NCBI RefSeq assembly: GCF_003254545.1
Contig: NZ_QJRH01000068.1
Location: 124,001 to 188,000, forward strand
Source: Flavobacterium tistrianum
GTDB lineage: Bacteria; Bacteroidota; Bacteroidia; Flavobacteriales; Flavobacteriaceae
DNA length: 64,000 bases
Reading direction: 5' to 3'
The translations under genes and the position numbers were made by a program. The notes under the pieces were generated by a model. The model made no database searches, was not told the origin of the DNA, and was given only the letters and a program-made list of their open reading frames with translations. This document shows positions 8,637-17,570 of this stretch, piece after piece (position 1 is the first letter of the stretch; each line of letters starts with the position of its first letter).

Positions 8637-9611
8637 ATGTCACATAATAAAATAAGAGAAGACAAAACTTGCCTAAACTGCAGACATGTTGTTGAACAAA
8701 AATACTGCCCCAACTGCGGACAAGAAAACAGCGATAGCCGAAAAACTTTTCATCATTTATTTGTTCATTTCTTTGAAGATTTGACCCATTATGAAAATGC
8801 TTTTTGGAAAACCATAAAAAATCTGCTATTCAAGCCTTCTACGCTTACCAAAGAATATCTTTCAGGAAAACGTTTGTCTTACCTTGCACCGGTTCGACTT
8901 TACATTTTTATAAGTTTTATTACTTTTTTATTGATAGCAATGTTTCCAAACAATGTAGGTGAAAAAATTGACAAAAGTGAAGAAGCGCTTAACAAAGAGC
9001 TCTCTAAGGCTACTGACAGTCTAAATATAAGCAGAAAGGACGATAAAAGATACTTTCATTTTAAAACAATGAAAGAAATTGATTCGATTCAAAAATATGG
9101 AAAACCACATGAGAAGCTGAACGCTTCTTCTTATTGGTTTTCAGAAAAAGCAATACATGTTACGGAAAAATATACCAAAAAAGAGATTTATGAAAAATTT
9201 GTCGAATCGTTCTTTCACAACCTTCCTAAAATCCTCTTTATAATAATGCCGTTTTTTGCTTTTTTCCTGTGGCTTTTCCACAACAAAAAGAAATGGTATT
9301 ATTTTGATCATGGCATTTTCACGCTCCATTATTTTTCTTTCCTATTACTGATTTTTCTCATCATGTTTATCATCGACAGAGTAATTGGTCTTTTTGGAGA
9401 AGATAGTCCATTATCATTTATTTCAGGCATTACCACTTTTGCGGGAACCATTTGGATGTGTTATTATTTTTATCCTGCACATCATCGTTTTTATGGTGAA
9501 TCTAGAATAGTCTCATTTATTAAAAGCTTCTTCTTGTTTATTATAAATTCTCTTTTTATTCTATTTTTACTAACCCTTTACGTTCTTTACACATTTATTA
9601 ATTTACACTAA
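8637..9611 (+). CDS. DUF3667 membrane protein with zinc ribbon
   Basis: A protein of 324 residues. A four-Cys zinc ribbon at the N-terminus (C12, C15, C24, C27) is followed by the DUF3667 core (TFHHLFVHFFEDLTHYENAFWKT) and about five hydrophobic helices, from about 95 and then from about 195 to the end. The family is frequent in Bacteroidota and has no established function. The polar middle (about 105-190) is probably one extended cytosolic or periplasmic loop. It ends 9 bases before the peptidase gene, so the two may share a transcript. Confidence 0.8.
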   Translation: MSHNKIREDKTCLNCRHVVEQKYCPNCGQENSDSRKTFHHLFVHFFEDLTHYENAFWKTIKNLLFKPSTLTKEYLSGKRLSYLAPVRLYIFISFITFLLIAMFPNNVGEKIDKSEEALNKELSKATDSLNISRKDDKRYFHFKTMKEIDSIQKYGKPHEKLNASSYWFSEKAIHVTEKYTKKEIYEKFVESFFHNLPKILFIIMPFFAFFLWLFHNKKKWYYFDHGIFTLHYFSFLLLIFLIMFIIDRVIGLFGEDSPLSFISGITTFAGTIWMCYYFYPAHHRFYGESRIVSFIKSFFLFIINSLFILFLLTLYVLYTFINLH

Positions 9612-9620
9612 CTATCTAGA

Positions 9621-10637
9621 ATGAAAAAAATACTCATTTTATTTTTAATTGTTACTGCGTATTCTTGCAAAACTGCGCAGTCAACGGCATCAAAAGACAA
9701 TTCAGATCCATCAAAATACGTTAAAGCCATCAGTGAAAAAGATCTTAAAAAAATGCTTTATACTGTTGCGTCTGACGAAATGGAAGGTCGCGAAACTGGT
9801 TCTAAAGGGCAAAAAAAAGCAGGTCTTTATATGATCGAGCAATACAAAAAAAGCGGGATTTCTTTTCCAAAAGGAGCTTCAGATTTCTATCAGCCAGTTC
9901 CTGCTGCATTTATGAATGCAAGACGTAATCAAAACCTTCCTGATTCAGAAAATATCTGGGCTTATATTGAAGGAACTGAAAAACCAGATGAAGTTTTGGT
10001 AATTTCTGCACACTATGATCACGTGGGCGTTAAAGATGGTGAAGTTTACAATGGAGCTGATGATGATGGTTCTGGAACTGTAGCGGTTATTGAAATGGCT
10101 AAAGCTTTTGCTAAAGCTAAAAAACAAGGCCATGGTCCAAAACGTTCTATTTTGTTTCTTCACGTAACTGGCGAAGAGCACGGCTTACACGGATCTCGTT
10201 ATTATTCTGAAAATCCATTATTCCCAATTGCAAATACAATTGCTGACATCAACATCGATATGATCGGACGTCGCGATGTGGAGCATTCTAATACAAATAA
10301 CTACGTTTATGTAATTGGTGCTGACAGATTATCTTCTGATTTACACAATGCGGTTGTGGCTCAAAACGAAAAATACATCAAAATGGACTTAGATTTTAAA
10401 TTTAATGATCCAAAAGATCCAAACCATTTCTATGAGCGTTCTGACCATTACAACTTTGCAAAACACGGTATCCCAGCTGTTTTCTTCTTCAACGGAGTTC
10501 ACGAAGATTACCACGGAAAAGGCGATGAACCTCAAAAAATTGAATACGACGCTTTAACAAAAAGAACAAAACTGGCTTTCGTAGTAGCCTGGGATTTAGC
10601 TAATAGAGAAAATAGACCGGTAGTTGATAAAAAATAG
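9621..10637 (+). CDS. M28-family zinc aminopeptidase, lipoprotein
   Basis: A protein of 338 residues with lipobox TAYSC (Cys16), so probably membrane-anchored outside the cytosol. M28 metal ligands are recognisable: H131/D133 in SAHYDHVG, D147/D148 in NGADDDGSG, E185/E186 in TGEEHG, D213 in NIDMIGR and a late His in SDHYNF. These co-catalytic zinc sites remove N-terminal residues from peptides. A short-period repeat begins at the stop codon itself. Confidence 0.9.
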   Translation: MKKILILFLIVTAYSCKTAQSTASKDNSDPSKYVKAISEKDLKKMLYTVASDEMEGRETGSKGQKKAGLYMIEQYKKSGISFPKGASDFYQPVPAAFMNARRNQNLPDSENIWAYIEGTEKPDEVLVISAHYDHVGVKDGEVYNGADDDGSGTVAVIEMAKAFAKAKKQGHGPKRSILFLHVTGEEHGLHGSRYYSENPLFPIANTIADINIDMIGRRDVEHSNTNNYVYVIGADRLSSDLHNAVVAQNEKYIKMDLDFKFNDPKDPNHFYERSDHYNFAKHGIPAVFFFNGVHEDYHGKGDEPQKIEYDALTKRTKLAFVVAWDLANRENRPVVDKK

Positions 10638-10669
10638 GTACAAAGGTTCAGAGGTACAAAGGTTCAAAG
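10637..10669. repeat. Short-period repeat (CAAAGGTt family), left arm
   Basis: Four degenerate 8-base units of type GGTTCAAA/GGTACAAA starting at the last base of the peptidase stop codon. Its reverse complement occurs at 10771-10805, so the two arms enclose the shared terminator of this convergent gap. Confidence 0.75.
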
Positions 10670-10711
10670 ATTACTCGATAAGAACCGATATTGCAAAAAT
10701 TATAAAAAACC

Positions 10712-10746
10712 AAAAAGGGATGAATTTTAAAATTCATCCCTTTTTT
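10712..10746. terminator. Bidirectional terminator between the M28 gene and rho
   Basis: A perfect 24-base palindrome (10717-10740; GGGATGAATTTT and its complement) flanked by A-rich and T-rich runs, so it can end transcription from both sides. Confidence 0.88.
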
Positions 10747-10770
10747 ATATTATAGATTCCAAAAAAAAAT

Positions 10771-10805
10771 CTCTGAACCTTTGTAACTTTGAACCTTTGC
10801 TCCTT
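10771..10805. repeat. Short-period repeat (GAACCTTTG family), right arm
   Basis: Degenerate units (GAACCTTTG, TAACTTTG, GAACCTTTG) that are the inverted partner of 10637-10669. It ends 3 bases before the rho stop. Confidence 0.75.
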
Positions 10806-10808
10806 AAA

Positions 10809-12653
10809 TTAGTCATTCATAGAAATCAAAAACTCCTCATTATTTTTCGTTTTCTTGAAACGGTCGTTTACGAAATCCATAGATTCTACTGGGTTCATAT
10901 CTGATAGATACTTACGCATAATCCACATTCTTTGTAATGTTTTCTCGTCTAATAACAAGTCATCACGACGTGTACTTGAAGATGTAAGATCGATTGCAGG
11001 GAAAATACGTTTATTAGCTATCTTACGATCTAATTGAAGTTCCATGTTACCCGTTCCTTTAAATTCTTCGAAGATAACCTCATCCATTTTAGAACCTGTT
11101 TCTGTTAACGCAGTTGCGATGATACTTAAAGAACCTCCGTTTTCTACATTTCTAGCCGCTCCAAAGAAACGTTTTGGTTTTTGTAATGCATTTGCATCAA
11201 CACCTCCACTTAATACTTTTCCAGATGCTGGTTGAACTGTGTTGTAAGCTCTTGCCAAACGTGTAATAGAGTCTAATAAAATCACTACATCGTGACCACA
11301 TTCAACTAAACGTTTTGCTTTTTCCAATACAATGTTAGCAATTTTTACGTGCTCTTGTGGCTCTCTATCAAAAGTTGAAGCGATAACTTCACCACGAACA
11401 CTTCTTTGCATATCTGTAACCTCCTCAGGACGCTCATCAATAAGAAGAACAATTAAATAAACTTCTGGGTGGTTAGCTGCAATTGCGTTTGCAATATCTT
11501 TAAGAAGCATTGTTTTACCTGTTTTAGGTTGTGCAACGATCATACCGCGCTGACCTTTACCTATTGGTGAAAACAAGTCTATAATTCTTGTTGAAATAGA
11601 ACTGCCTTTTTCGGCTAGTTTGAATTTTTCTGAAGGGAAAACTGGTGTCAAGTGTTCGAAAGAAACTCTATCGCGAACCACTTGCGGATCGTGCCCATTT
11701 ATTTTTAATACACGAACCAAAGGGAAAAACTTCTCACCTTCTTTTGGAGGGCGAACCACTCCTTTTACTGTATCCCCAGTTTTTAAACCAAATAATCTGA
11801 TTTGTGAAGTCGATAAATAAATATCATCTGGAGAAGCTAAATAATTATAATCTGATGAACGTAAGAATCCGTAACCGTCCGGCATCATCTCTAGAACGCC
11901 TTCACTTTCGATAATTCCGTCAAATTCAAAATCAGAATCTCTGAAATTATTGTTATTCTTTTTATTCTTGTGATTAGGATTTTGGTTATTGTGATTTCCG
12001 TTTCCATTGCCATTCCCGTTTTGATTTTGGTTCTGATTCGGGTTTTGATTTTGATTTTGGTTCTGGTTCTGATTTTTATTCTGATTCGGATTAATCTTTT
12101 TTGCAGGAGATTGTGTAGTTTTTTCAGCTGTTTCTGCTGTTGGCTCAGAAATAATTGATTCTGATGGAGTTGAATCTGCAACTTCTTCAGCAGTTACTTC
12201 TTTAACTGCCTCTTTCTCTTTTTTAAGAGCTACTTTTTTCTCGTATGCCTGTTTATTGAATTTTACTGCTTTAGGTTCTTTTTTTCCTCCTGCAGGTTTA
12301 TTTTCCTGTACTGCTTCTGTCACCGTTTCTGCAATTGGCTCCACTTTTTCTGCAGTTTCTGTATTTTGAACAGTTTCCTCTACTTTATCAAATTCTAAAA
12401 CAGGTGCATTTTTGGTATTTGCTGCTTTTGCTTTGGCTGGTGCAATTCTAGCACGTTTTGGTTTCTCTTCTTTAGTTTCTGCTGCTTCAGTTTTTGGAGT
12501 TTCTGTCGGCGCAAGAGATGCCTCTTGGTGTGCTAAAATCTGACTTATTAAAGTCTCTTTTTTGACACCAGTAATCTTTATTGTTTTAGCTAACTTAGCT
12601 ATTTCTTGAAGCTCAGAAAGCTTCATTTCTTTTAATGCAGAAATATCAAACAT
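10809..12653 (-). CDS. rho: Transcription termination factor Rho
   Basis: A hexameric RNA helicase of 614 residues that ends transcription. Order: Rho_N helical domain (about 3-42), a long low-complexity insert (about 45-240) including an Asn/Gln/Gly tract (187-236), cold-shock-type RNA-binding domain (about 246-315; [13 protein letters not shown]), and the RecA-like ATPase with Walker A AQPKTGKT (374-381), Walker [16 protein letters not shown] and the Q-loop segment [19 protein letters not shown]. The insert is longer than in E. coli Rho (419 residues) but resembles other Bacteroidota Rho proteins. In Bacteroides a disordered Rho insert has been linked to condensate formation. Confidence 0.97.
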   Translation of the reverse strand: MFDISALKEMKLSELQEIAKLAKTIKITGVKKETLISQILAHQEASLAPTETPKTEAAETKEEKPKRARIAPAKAKAANTKNAPVLEFDKVEETVQNTETAEKVEPIAETVTEAVQENKPAGGKKEPKAVKFNKQAYEKKVALKKEKEAVKEVTAEEVADSTPSESIISEPTAETAEKTTQSPAKKINPNQNKNQNQNQNQNQNPNQNQNQNGNGNGNGNHNNQNPNHKNKKNNNNFRDSDFEFDGIIESEGVLEMMPDGYGFLRSSDYNYLASPDDIYLSTSQIRLFGLKTGDTVKGVVRPPKEGEKFFPLVRVLKINGHDPQVVRDRVSFEHLTPVFPSEKFKLAEKGSSISTRIIDLFSPIGKGQRGMIVAQPKTGKTMLLKDIANAIAANHPEVYLIVLLIDERPEEVTDMQRSVRGEVIASTFDREPQEHVKIANIVLEKAKRLVECGHDVVILLDSITRLARAYNTVQPASGKVLSGGVDANALQKPKRFFGAARNVENGGSLSIIATALTETGSKMDEVIFEEFKGTGNMELQLDRKIANKRIFPAIDLTSSSTRRDDLLLDEKTLQRMWIMRKYLSDMNPVESMDFVNDRFKKTKNNEEFLISMND

Positions 12654-12809
12654 GAATGTTCTATGAATTTAATTATTTTAAGGAATACTGTAAAAAGAAT
12701 AGGTAGATAATTAATTTGAATTGACCGCAGTATGAAGTGCTTACGGTATTATGATGCAATAATACGAATAAAATTTTATCATACAATAGTATTTTAAAAA
12801 AAGAAAATA

Positions 12810-12817
12810 TATTTTTG
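12810..12817 (+). promoter_or_regulatory. Candidate -7 box of the DUF4293 gene
   Basis: TATTTTTG matches the Bacteroidota -7 element TAnnTTTG and lies 17 bases before the start codon. No good -33 TTTG is present at the usual distance. Confidence 0.4.
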
Positions 12818-12834
12818 TAAAACATTTTTAGACC

Positions 12835-13245
12835 ATGATACAAAGAATTCAGACTGTATATTTATTTCTAGCTTTTGCTGCAACTGGCATTTTAATGCTT
12901 TTTGTTCCGCTTTGGACAACTAGTGCAGGAAAACCATTCTTTTTTATGCAGGATCAACTTTATACTGTTTTATTAGGCTTAACAACTATGCTTAGTATTA
13001 TCAGTATTATTTCATTCAAAAAGAGACAAAATCAGTTTGTGCTAAACAGACTTAATATAATATTAAATTTAATTTTATTAGGATTATTTGTATATCGATC
13101 ACTAAATTTATCTGGAGGGACTGAGGTCTCTGAGAAAGGTATTGGGATGTTCATGCCGATTGTCGCTATCGTGTTATTAGTTTTAGCTAATAAGGCCATC
13201 AAAAAGGACGAAGATCTTGTAAAATCTGTTGATCGTTTGAGGTAA
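12835..13245 (+). CDS. DUF4293 membrane protein
   Basis: A small protein of 136 residues with four predicted membrane helices (about 5-25, 39-58, 70-87 and 104-122) and the typical MIQRIQTVYLFLA start of DUF4293. The family is usually found next to rho in Flavobacteriia, as here where it is divergent from rho. Its function is unknown. A strong terminator follows. Confidence 0.88.
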   Translation: MIQRIQTVYLFLAFAATGILMLFVPLWTTSAGKPFFFMQDQLYTVLLGLTTMLSIISIISFKKRQNQFVLNRLNIILNLILLGLFVYRSLNLSGGTEVSEKGIGMFMPIVAIVLLVLANKAIKKDEDLVKSVDRLR

Positions 13246-13278
13246 ACCTATAAACTTAGTTTATTTTGTGCGAAGAAG

Positions 13279-13307
13279 AACCCGAATTTTGATTCGGGTT
13301 TTTTTTG
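13279..13307 (+). terminator. Terminator of the DUF4293 gene
   Basis: Stem AACCCGAAT/ATTCGGGTT with a 4-base loop followed by a run of eight T residues. Confidence 0.9.
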
Positions 13308-13363
13308 TCCTATTATATTATAAATCAAACTTAAAGAGTATTATAAAAATATACTTTGCATGA

Positions 13364-13371
13364 TAAATTTG
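13364..13371 (+). promoter_or_regulatory. Candidate -7 box of the NarL-type regulator gene
   Basis: TAAATTTG fits TAnnTTTG and lies 22 bases before the start codon. The -33 element is not clear. Confidence 0.35.
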
Positions 13372-13393
13372 TATTTTCAAATTCAAATAAATC

Positions 13394-14053
13394 ATGGCAC
13401 CAAAAATAAGGATTCATCTAGCAGATGATCATCAGGTCTTAATTGATGGATTATCCAACTTACTTCAGACCGTTTCAAACTTTGAAGTAGCAGGGACTTC
13501 ACTAGACGGCACCACTGTCTATGATGATGTTTTGAAAAACAATGCCGATGTTTTAATTTTAGATATTAGCATGCCTAAAAAAGATGGTATTGAAACGCTG
13601 AAAGAATTTAATGAAAAACAATTGTCCTGCAAAGTAATTATCTTGTCTAGTTATGATGATTTAAAAATCATTAAAGAAGTAATGAAACTAGGCGCAAAAG
13701 GTTATCTGACAAAAAATTGCGCAGGAGAAAATATTATCGAAGCTGTTGAAGCTGTTTATCAAGGACAGGAATATTTTAGTGATGCTGTCAGAGAAAAAAT
13801 CTTCAACTCTTTTATGGACAGTCCAAAACTGAATCATAATTTGATTATAGAAAATCCAATTTTGAGCCCACGAGAGATAGAAATTATTATTCTAATTGCC
13901 TTGGAATATAGCGGAAAAGAAATCAGTGAAAAACTTTTCATCAGTTCGCATACTGTCGAAACGCATCGAAAAAACATCATGAAAAAATTGAACATTAAAA
14001 GCACAATCGGCTTAGTTAAATATGCTCTTAAAAACAATCTAATCAACCCTTAA
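13394..14053 (+). CDS. NarL/FixJ-type response regulator
   Basis: A protein of 219 residues. A receiver domain (about 5-120) has acidic pocket DD (11-12), phospho-acceptor Asp57 (DVLILDISMPKKDG) and Lys in the TKN segment. A LuxR-type helix-turn-helix fills about 152-215 (LSPREIEIIILIA, SSHTVETHRKNIMKKL). It probably binds DNA as a dimer after phosphorylation by the kinase encoded 11 bases downstream. Targets are unknown. Confidence 0.92.
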   Translation: MAPKIRIHLADDHQVLIDGLSNLLQTVSNFEVAGTSLDGTTVYDDVLKNNADVLILDISMPKKDGIETLKEFNEKQLSCKVIILSSYDDLKIIKEVMKLGAKGYLTKNCAGENIIEAVEAVYQGQEYFSDAVREKIFNSFMDSPKLNHNLIIENPILSPREIEIIILIALEYSGKEISEKLFISSHTVETHRKNIMKKLNIKSTIGLVKYALKNNLINP

Positions 14054-14064
14054 TAATTCCCTTT

Positions 14065-14979
14065 ATGTTTGGTTTTCGTTTTTTTATCTCTTTATTATTA
14101 TTTTTTGCTGTCAAAGGAACAAATCTTGAACAGCCAAAAAATATTGTAAATGCAAAGGCACCACAAACCCAAGTTGATAATAAGACTTCTCTTAAACCTA
14201 TTAGCAAATCTGAACAATTACGAAATAAAAAAATCGTTAGTTTATCCATCATACTCACCATTATTATTTTTCTTTTGTTTTATTTTTTATATCAAAACAA
14301 TAAACTAAAGCAAAAAATAAAACGAAAAGACACAAAACATAAAATTCTTCTTGACATCATCAATTCGGGCATTGATTCTCAAGAAGCAGAACACAAAAAA
14401 ATTGCTTCTTTTCTGCATGACAATATCAATTCGCTATTATCCTCAGCTGGATTACATTTAAATACATTTACAGCTCAAAACAATGTAGAATCTAATGAAA
14501 TACAGAAGGCAAAAACTATTTTATCTGAAGCTCACGAACTTTTGAGAGATATGTCTCATGATCTTGTTCCATCGCTTTTAGTGCGTTTTGGGCTGATTTA
14601 TTCCTTAGAAGATTTATGCGAAAAGAACTCCAATTCTGCTATTGAATTTGAATTTTCAAGTTCAATTCCGACCAGCAGACGATATGCTGAAAAATTCGAA
14701 ATGAAGATTTATTTTATTGTAAGTGAATTGTTCAGCAATATTATGAAGCATAGCAATGCCCAAAAAGCAAAACTTACTTTGAATGAAAAAGAAAACCAAT
14801 TAATCCTGCGTATTCATGATGATGGAATTGGTTTTAAAACTCAAAAATTAAAAGAGGCTGAAGGTTTCGGCTTAAACAGAATTAGAGCTAGAATTAAAAA
14901 ATACAAAGGTTCTCTATCAATTGTTTCAAAAGAAAATCAAGGAACCAAAATAAAAATTGGAATTCCGTTGCCGCATTGA
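14065..14979 (+). CDS. Sensor histidine kinase (HisKA_3 type), partner of the NarL-type regulator
   Basis: A protein of 304 residues with two hydrophobic segments (about 5-17 and 57-76) and a short extracytoplasmic stretch between them, too small for a typical sensor domain. The dimerisation/phosphorylation region carries His118 in FLHDNINSLLS, and a HATPase_c domain follows (about 195-303; NIMKH, DDGIGF, GFGLNRI). It stops exactly one base before the last base of the convergent phosphoesterase gene, with no gap. Confidence 0.88.
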   Translation: MFGFRFFISLLLFFAVKGTNLEQPKNIVNAKAPQTQVDNKTSLKPISKSEQLRNKKIVSLSIILTIIIFLLFYFLYQNNKLKQKIKRKDTKHKILLDIINSGIDSQEAEHKKIASFLHDNINSLLSSAGLHLNTFTAQNNVESNEIQKAKTILSEAHELLRDMSHDLVPSLLVRFGLIYSLEDLCEKNSNSAIEFEFSSSIPTSRRYAEKFEMKIYFIVSELFSNIMKHSNAQKAKLTLNEKENQLILRIHDDGIGFKTQKLKEAEGFGLNRIRARIKKYKGSLSIVSKENQGTKIKIGIPLPH

Positions 14980-15474
14980 TTACTTAGCTCCTATTTCGAC
15001 AATTTCCAAATCTTTGATTTTATCATCGTCAATTACAAATCGAAGCATGGTTCTTACTTTATGGAAACCACTTTTTCCTGCTGCACCCGGATTCATGTGT
15101 AGTAAATTATTCTTTTTATCAAACATGACTTTCAAGATATGTGAATGTCCGCAGATAAACAATTTAGGCGGATTCAGAGTCAATTCTTCTCTAACATTCT
15201 GATTATACTTTCCTGGATAACCGCCAATGTGCGTAATCCAAACTGACACATTTTCACACGAAAAACGATTGTTTAACGGAAATTCTAATCGTGCTTTCGC
15301 ATCGTCGATATTTCCATAAACTGCTCTCAGAGGTTTTAGCTTTTTAATAGTATCTGTCACAATCAAATCTCCTATATCTCCAGCATGCCAGACTTCATCT
15401 GCCTGAGCAACATATTTTAAAATTGTATCATCGATATGGCTATGGGTGTCTGAGAGAAGTAGGATTTTGGTCAA
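14980..15474 (-). CDS. YfcE/MJ0936-type metallophosphoesterase
   Basis: A cytosolic calcineurin-like phosphoesterase of 164 residues. Metal-site motifs are visible: LLSDTHSH (6-13), HAGDIGD (about 30), GNID, and the C-terminal GHSH. Family members hydrolyse phosphodiesters of unknown natural identity. Its last codon abuts the last codon of the convergent kinase gene, so neither has room for a separate terminator. Confidence 0.88.
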   Translation of the reverse strand: MTKILLLSDTHSHIDDTILKYVAQADEVWHAGDIGDLIVTDTIKKLKPLRAVYGNIDDAKARLEFPLNNRFSCENVSVWITHIGGYPGKYNQNVREELTLNPPKLFICGHSHILKVMFDKKNNLLHMNPGAAGKSGFHKVRTMLRFVIDDDKIKDLEIVEIGAK

Positions 15475-15481
15475 TTTTTTT

Positions 15482-15548
15482 TAGGTTCAAAGGTTCATAG
15501 TAACAAAGGTACAAAGGTTTTTCTGTAGAGACGCGATGCAGTGCATCT
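15482..15548. repeat. Composite repeat, left copy (CAAAGGTT units plus GTAGAGACGC palindrome)
   Basis: Degenerate 8-base units run into CTGTAGAGACGC and a 13-base palindrome (15535-15547, GATGCAgTGCATC). The same combination occurs inverted at 17905-17975, so the SPFH gene sits between inverted copies. Confidence 0.7.
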
Positions 15549-15579
15549 TTTGTAAAGTTTTGTCTGCTTTATAAAGATA

Positions 15580-15612
15580 AAAAATCCGACCTGTTTTCCA
15601 GATCGGATTTTT
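15580..15612 (-). terminator. Terminator of the SPFH gene
   Basis: Stem AAATCCGAcCTG/CAGaTCGGATTT with one mismatch and a T-run on the minus strand. The stem core AATCCGA/TCGGATT is the same as in the recurring hairpins at 33-36 kb. Confidence 0.8.
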
Positions 15613-15621
15613 GTAAACTAT

Positions 15622-15637
15622 TATACCTGTCAGGTAT
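15622..15637. repeat. Short palindrome TACCTG/CAGGTA
   Basis: A compact inverted repeat (TACCTGtCAGGTA core) between the SPFH stop and its terminator. It has the look of other intergenic palindromes here; its function is unknown. Confidence 0.4.
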
Positions 15638-15650
15638 TTTGGGAGCTAAT

Positions 15651-17570
15651 TTATTTTTTAGTATTTTGATTTTTACCTTCTTTCGATTCTTTGGTATCCA
15701 TCATTTCCATCAATTTCAATCCTAATAAACCGCTAATAGAACCGTCAGAACCTCCGTTTCCTGAAATTAATACATCAGGAATTACTTTGATATTTCCTTT
15801 ACCAATTTCTTCGGTTACTTTGTAGCGCGTAAAGTTATCTCCGCCCATTGCACTAACTTGCAATTGATATGCTTCCGCAGTAGATTTACCAATCGCCATA
15901 ATTTTCTCCGCTTCAGCCAAACCAGTTTTTGAGATTTTTTCAGCTTCTGCGCTAGCGTTCAATCTTGTTGCTTCGGCTTGTGCTCCTGCTCTTGCTTTTG
16001 TAGCTTCAGCTTCTGCACTTGCACGCATTTTCGTAGCTTCTGCTTCAGCATTTACATTCAGTTTTAAACTTGTTGCATCTCCTTCAGCTTTCTTAACAGT
16101 TGCATCTGCGGTACGCTGTGCGATTTCAACACTTTGCGAAGCTCGTACAATTTCTTTCTGCATATCTGCAATTGCCGTTTCTTTTTCCATTCCCTGGCGT
16201 TGTTCTTGCGCCAGTTTTTGGGTTTGATATGTTTTCTGCTCTTCTTCTGCCAGTTTCCTGTCTGTCAAGGTTTTCATTAACGAATCTGGCGGAACAATAT
16301 CTCCAATTAAGGTATCAACTGCATTTACGTTATATTCATCAAGAACTAACTTAATATGGTTTTTAGCCGATTCCTGACGTTCTTTTCTTGTAGTCAAAAA
16401 TGAAATCACATCGCTATCTTGAGCCGAGTTTCTAAAATAGTTACCAATTGTTGGCTCTAAAACCTGAGAAACCAAGTTGTTCATACTTCCGAAACGTGCA
16501 ATTACTTTTGGTGCTTCGGCTGCTGGAACGTGAATAATTTGTGCAACGTCTAGATTGAATGGGAAACCGTCTTTTGAACGAACCGTAATTGTAGATAGAT
16601 TTTTATCTAAATCATGCGATTCACTTCTGGCATTAGCCCAGTTTAAAACCAAATTTGTTGTTGGAACAGGCTCTAATTTAGTTGTATATTTATTCAAAGC
16701 ATATTTTCCTGGCCCGAAAGGCTCCATCCAAACACCACGCTGTCCTTTTGAAACAATATTTCCGTGTTTAAAAGTGTCGCCTGTAACGTCTTGCCCATCT
16801 TCTCCTATATAAGAAATCACAACTCCAACGTAACCAATTGGCACATCTGTCATTGGATTTTGCTCAATTAAAATTCCCCACGTATTAATATAATAAGAAC
16901 CTGCCAACATAACCTGAGGCTGTAAACCACGGTTTCCGCCATGCTCAAGGAATTTATCAAAATCCTGAAAATTGTTGTGATTATCAACAAATTTACCCGC
17001 AATCTGTCCTTGCGGAATTGGTTCACCATCAAGAGCTGTAACAATACCAATCATGTTTTCGTAAATCTTAATTTGATCTGTAATTATGATTTCAAACAAA
17101 AACGTATTGATACGATACGATCCTGTCGTAATAAAAGCAGTCTGACGTCCTTTTTGTCCGCCGTTGTCTAAAAATGCTGTTGCATCCTGAAAGTTGTCAC
17201 TTTCTACTTTTCTAGCTAAGATTCTTCCTGTCGGAATTTCTTTTCCGTCTTTACTTAAAACCAGTCCAATTTTTCCTTCCGGAATTAATGTAAAACTAGT
17301 CATATCAATTGAATACTGCCAAATCCACATTCCCCAGTACAACCCTGGAGCGAGTGTTTTGGCCTGATATCCCGCTTCGCCTTTTGTTGCGATAATTCGG
17401 CCGTCGGGTAATGATTTGTCTGCGCCAAACAAAACAAACTTTTTGGTTACCAAACCAATTTTATCTTCAGGAACAATCACCATTCCGAAGAAAACGCGCA
17501 AAATAAATTTGTAAAAAAGAATGGCAAATACAATTAAAAGTATCCACCAATAAGAGGTAATTTCATTCAT
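15651..17570 (-). CDS. Large SPFH/flotillin-like membrane protein with N-terminal repeat modules
   Basis: A protein of 639 residues. One membrane helix (about 7-30) is followed by four related modules (about 33-89, 96-162, 169-235 and 243-300). Each opens with an [VI]P.g.iG[LIV]V-like strand and ends with a G.Y.[IL]N-type turn. An SPFH/band-7 domain covers about 300-420 and a long Ala/Glu/Lys-rich coiled coil about 430-575 (repeats of AEAEATK.RA). The C-terminus is Gly/Ser-rich and then Lys-rich. SPFH proteins form oligomeric membrane scaffolds. The beta modules plus SPFH plus coiled coil recall the order in the major vault protein, which is an inference. It probably faces the cytosol, but topology is not proven. 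Confidence 0.85.
   Translation of the reverse strand: MNEITSYWWILLIVFAILFYKFILRVFFGMVIVPEDKIGLVTKKFVLFGADKSLPDGRIIATKGEAGYQAKTLAPGLYWGMWIWQYSIDMTSFTLIPEGKIGLVLSKDGKEIPTGRILARKVESDNFQDATAFLDNGGQKGRQTAFITTGSYRINTFLFEIIITDQIKIYENMIGIVTALDGEPIPQGQIAGKFVDNHNNFQDFDKFLEHGGNRGLQPQVMLAGSYYINTWGILIEQNPMTDVPIGYVGVVISYIGEDGQDVTGDTFKHGNIVSKGQRGVWMEPFGPGKYALNKYTTKLEPVPTTNLVLNWANARSESHDLDKNLSTITVRSKDGFPFNLDVAQIIHVPAAEAPKVIARFGSMNNLVSQVLEPTIGNYFRNSAQDSDVISFLTTRKERQESAKNHIKLVLDEYNVNAVDTLIGDIVPPDSLMKTLTDRKLAEEEQKTYQTQKLAQEQRQGMEKETAIADMQKEIVRASQSVEIAQRTADATVKKAEGDATSLKLNVNAEAEATKMRASAEAEATKARAGAQAEATRLNASAEAEKISKTGLAEAEKIMAIGKSTAEAYQLQVSAMGGDNFTRYKVTEEIGKGNIKVIPDVLISGNGGSDGSISGLLGLKLMEMMDTKESKEGKNQNTKK

Noticed and set aside
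11891..12181. Open frames in other frames across the low-complexity part of rho
   Set aside because: They arise from the repetitive Asn/Gln codons; rho is clearly coding here and the alternative products are low-complexity Ile/Arg or Ile/Val strings.
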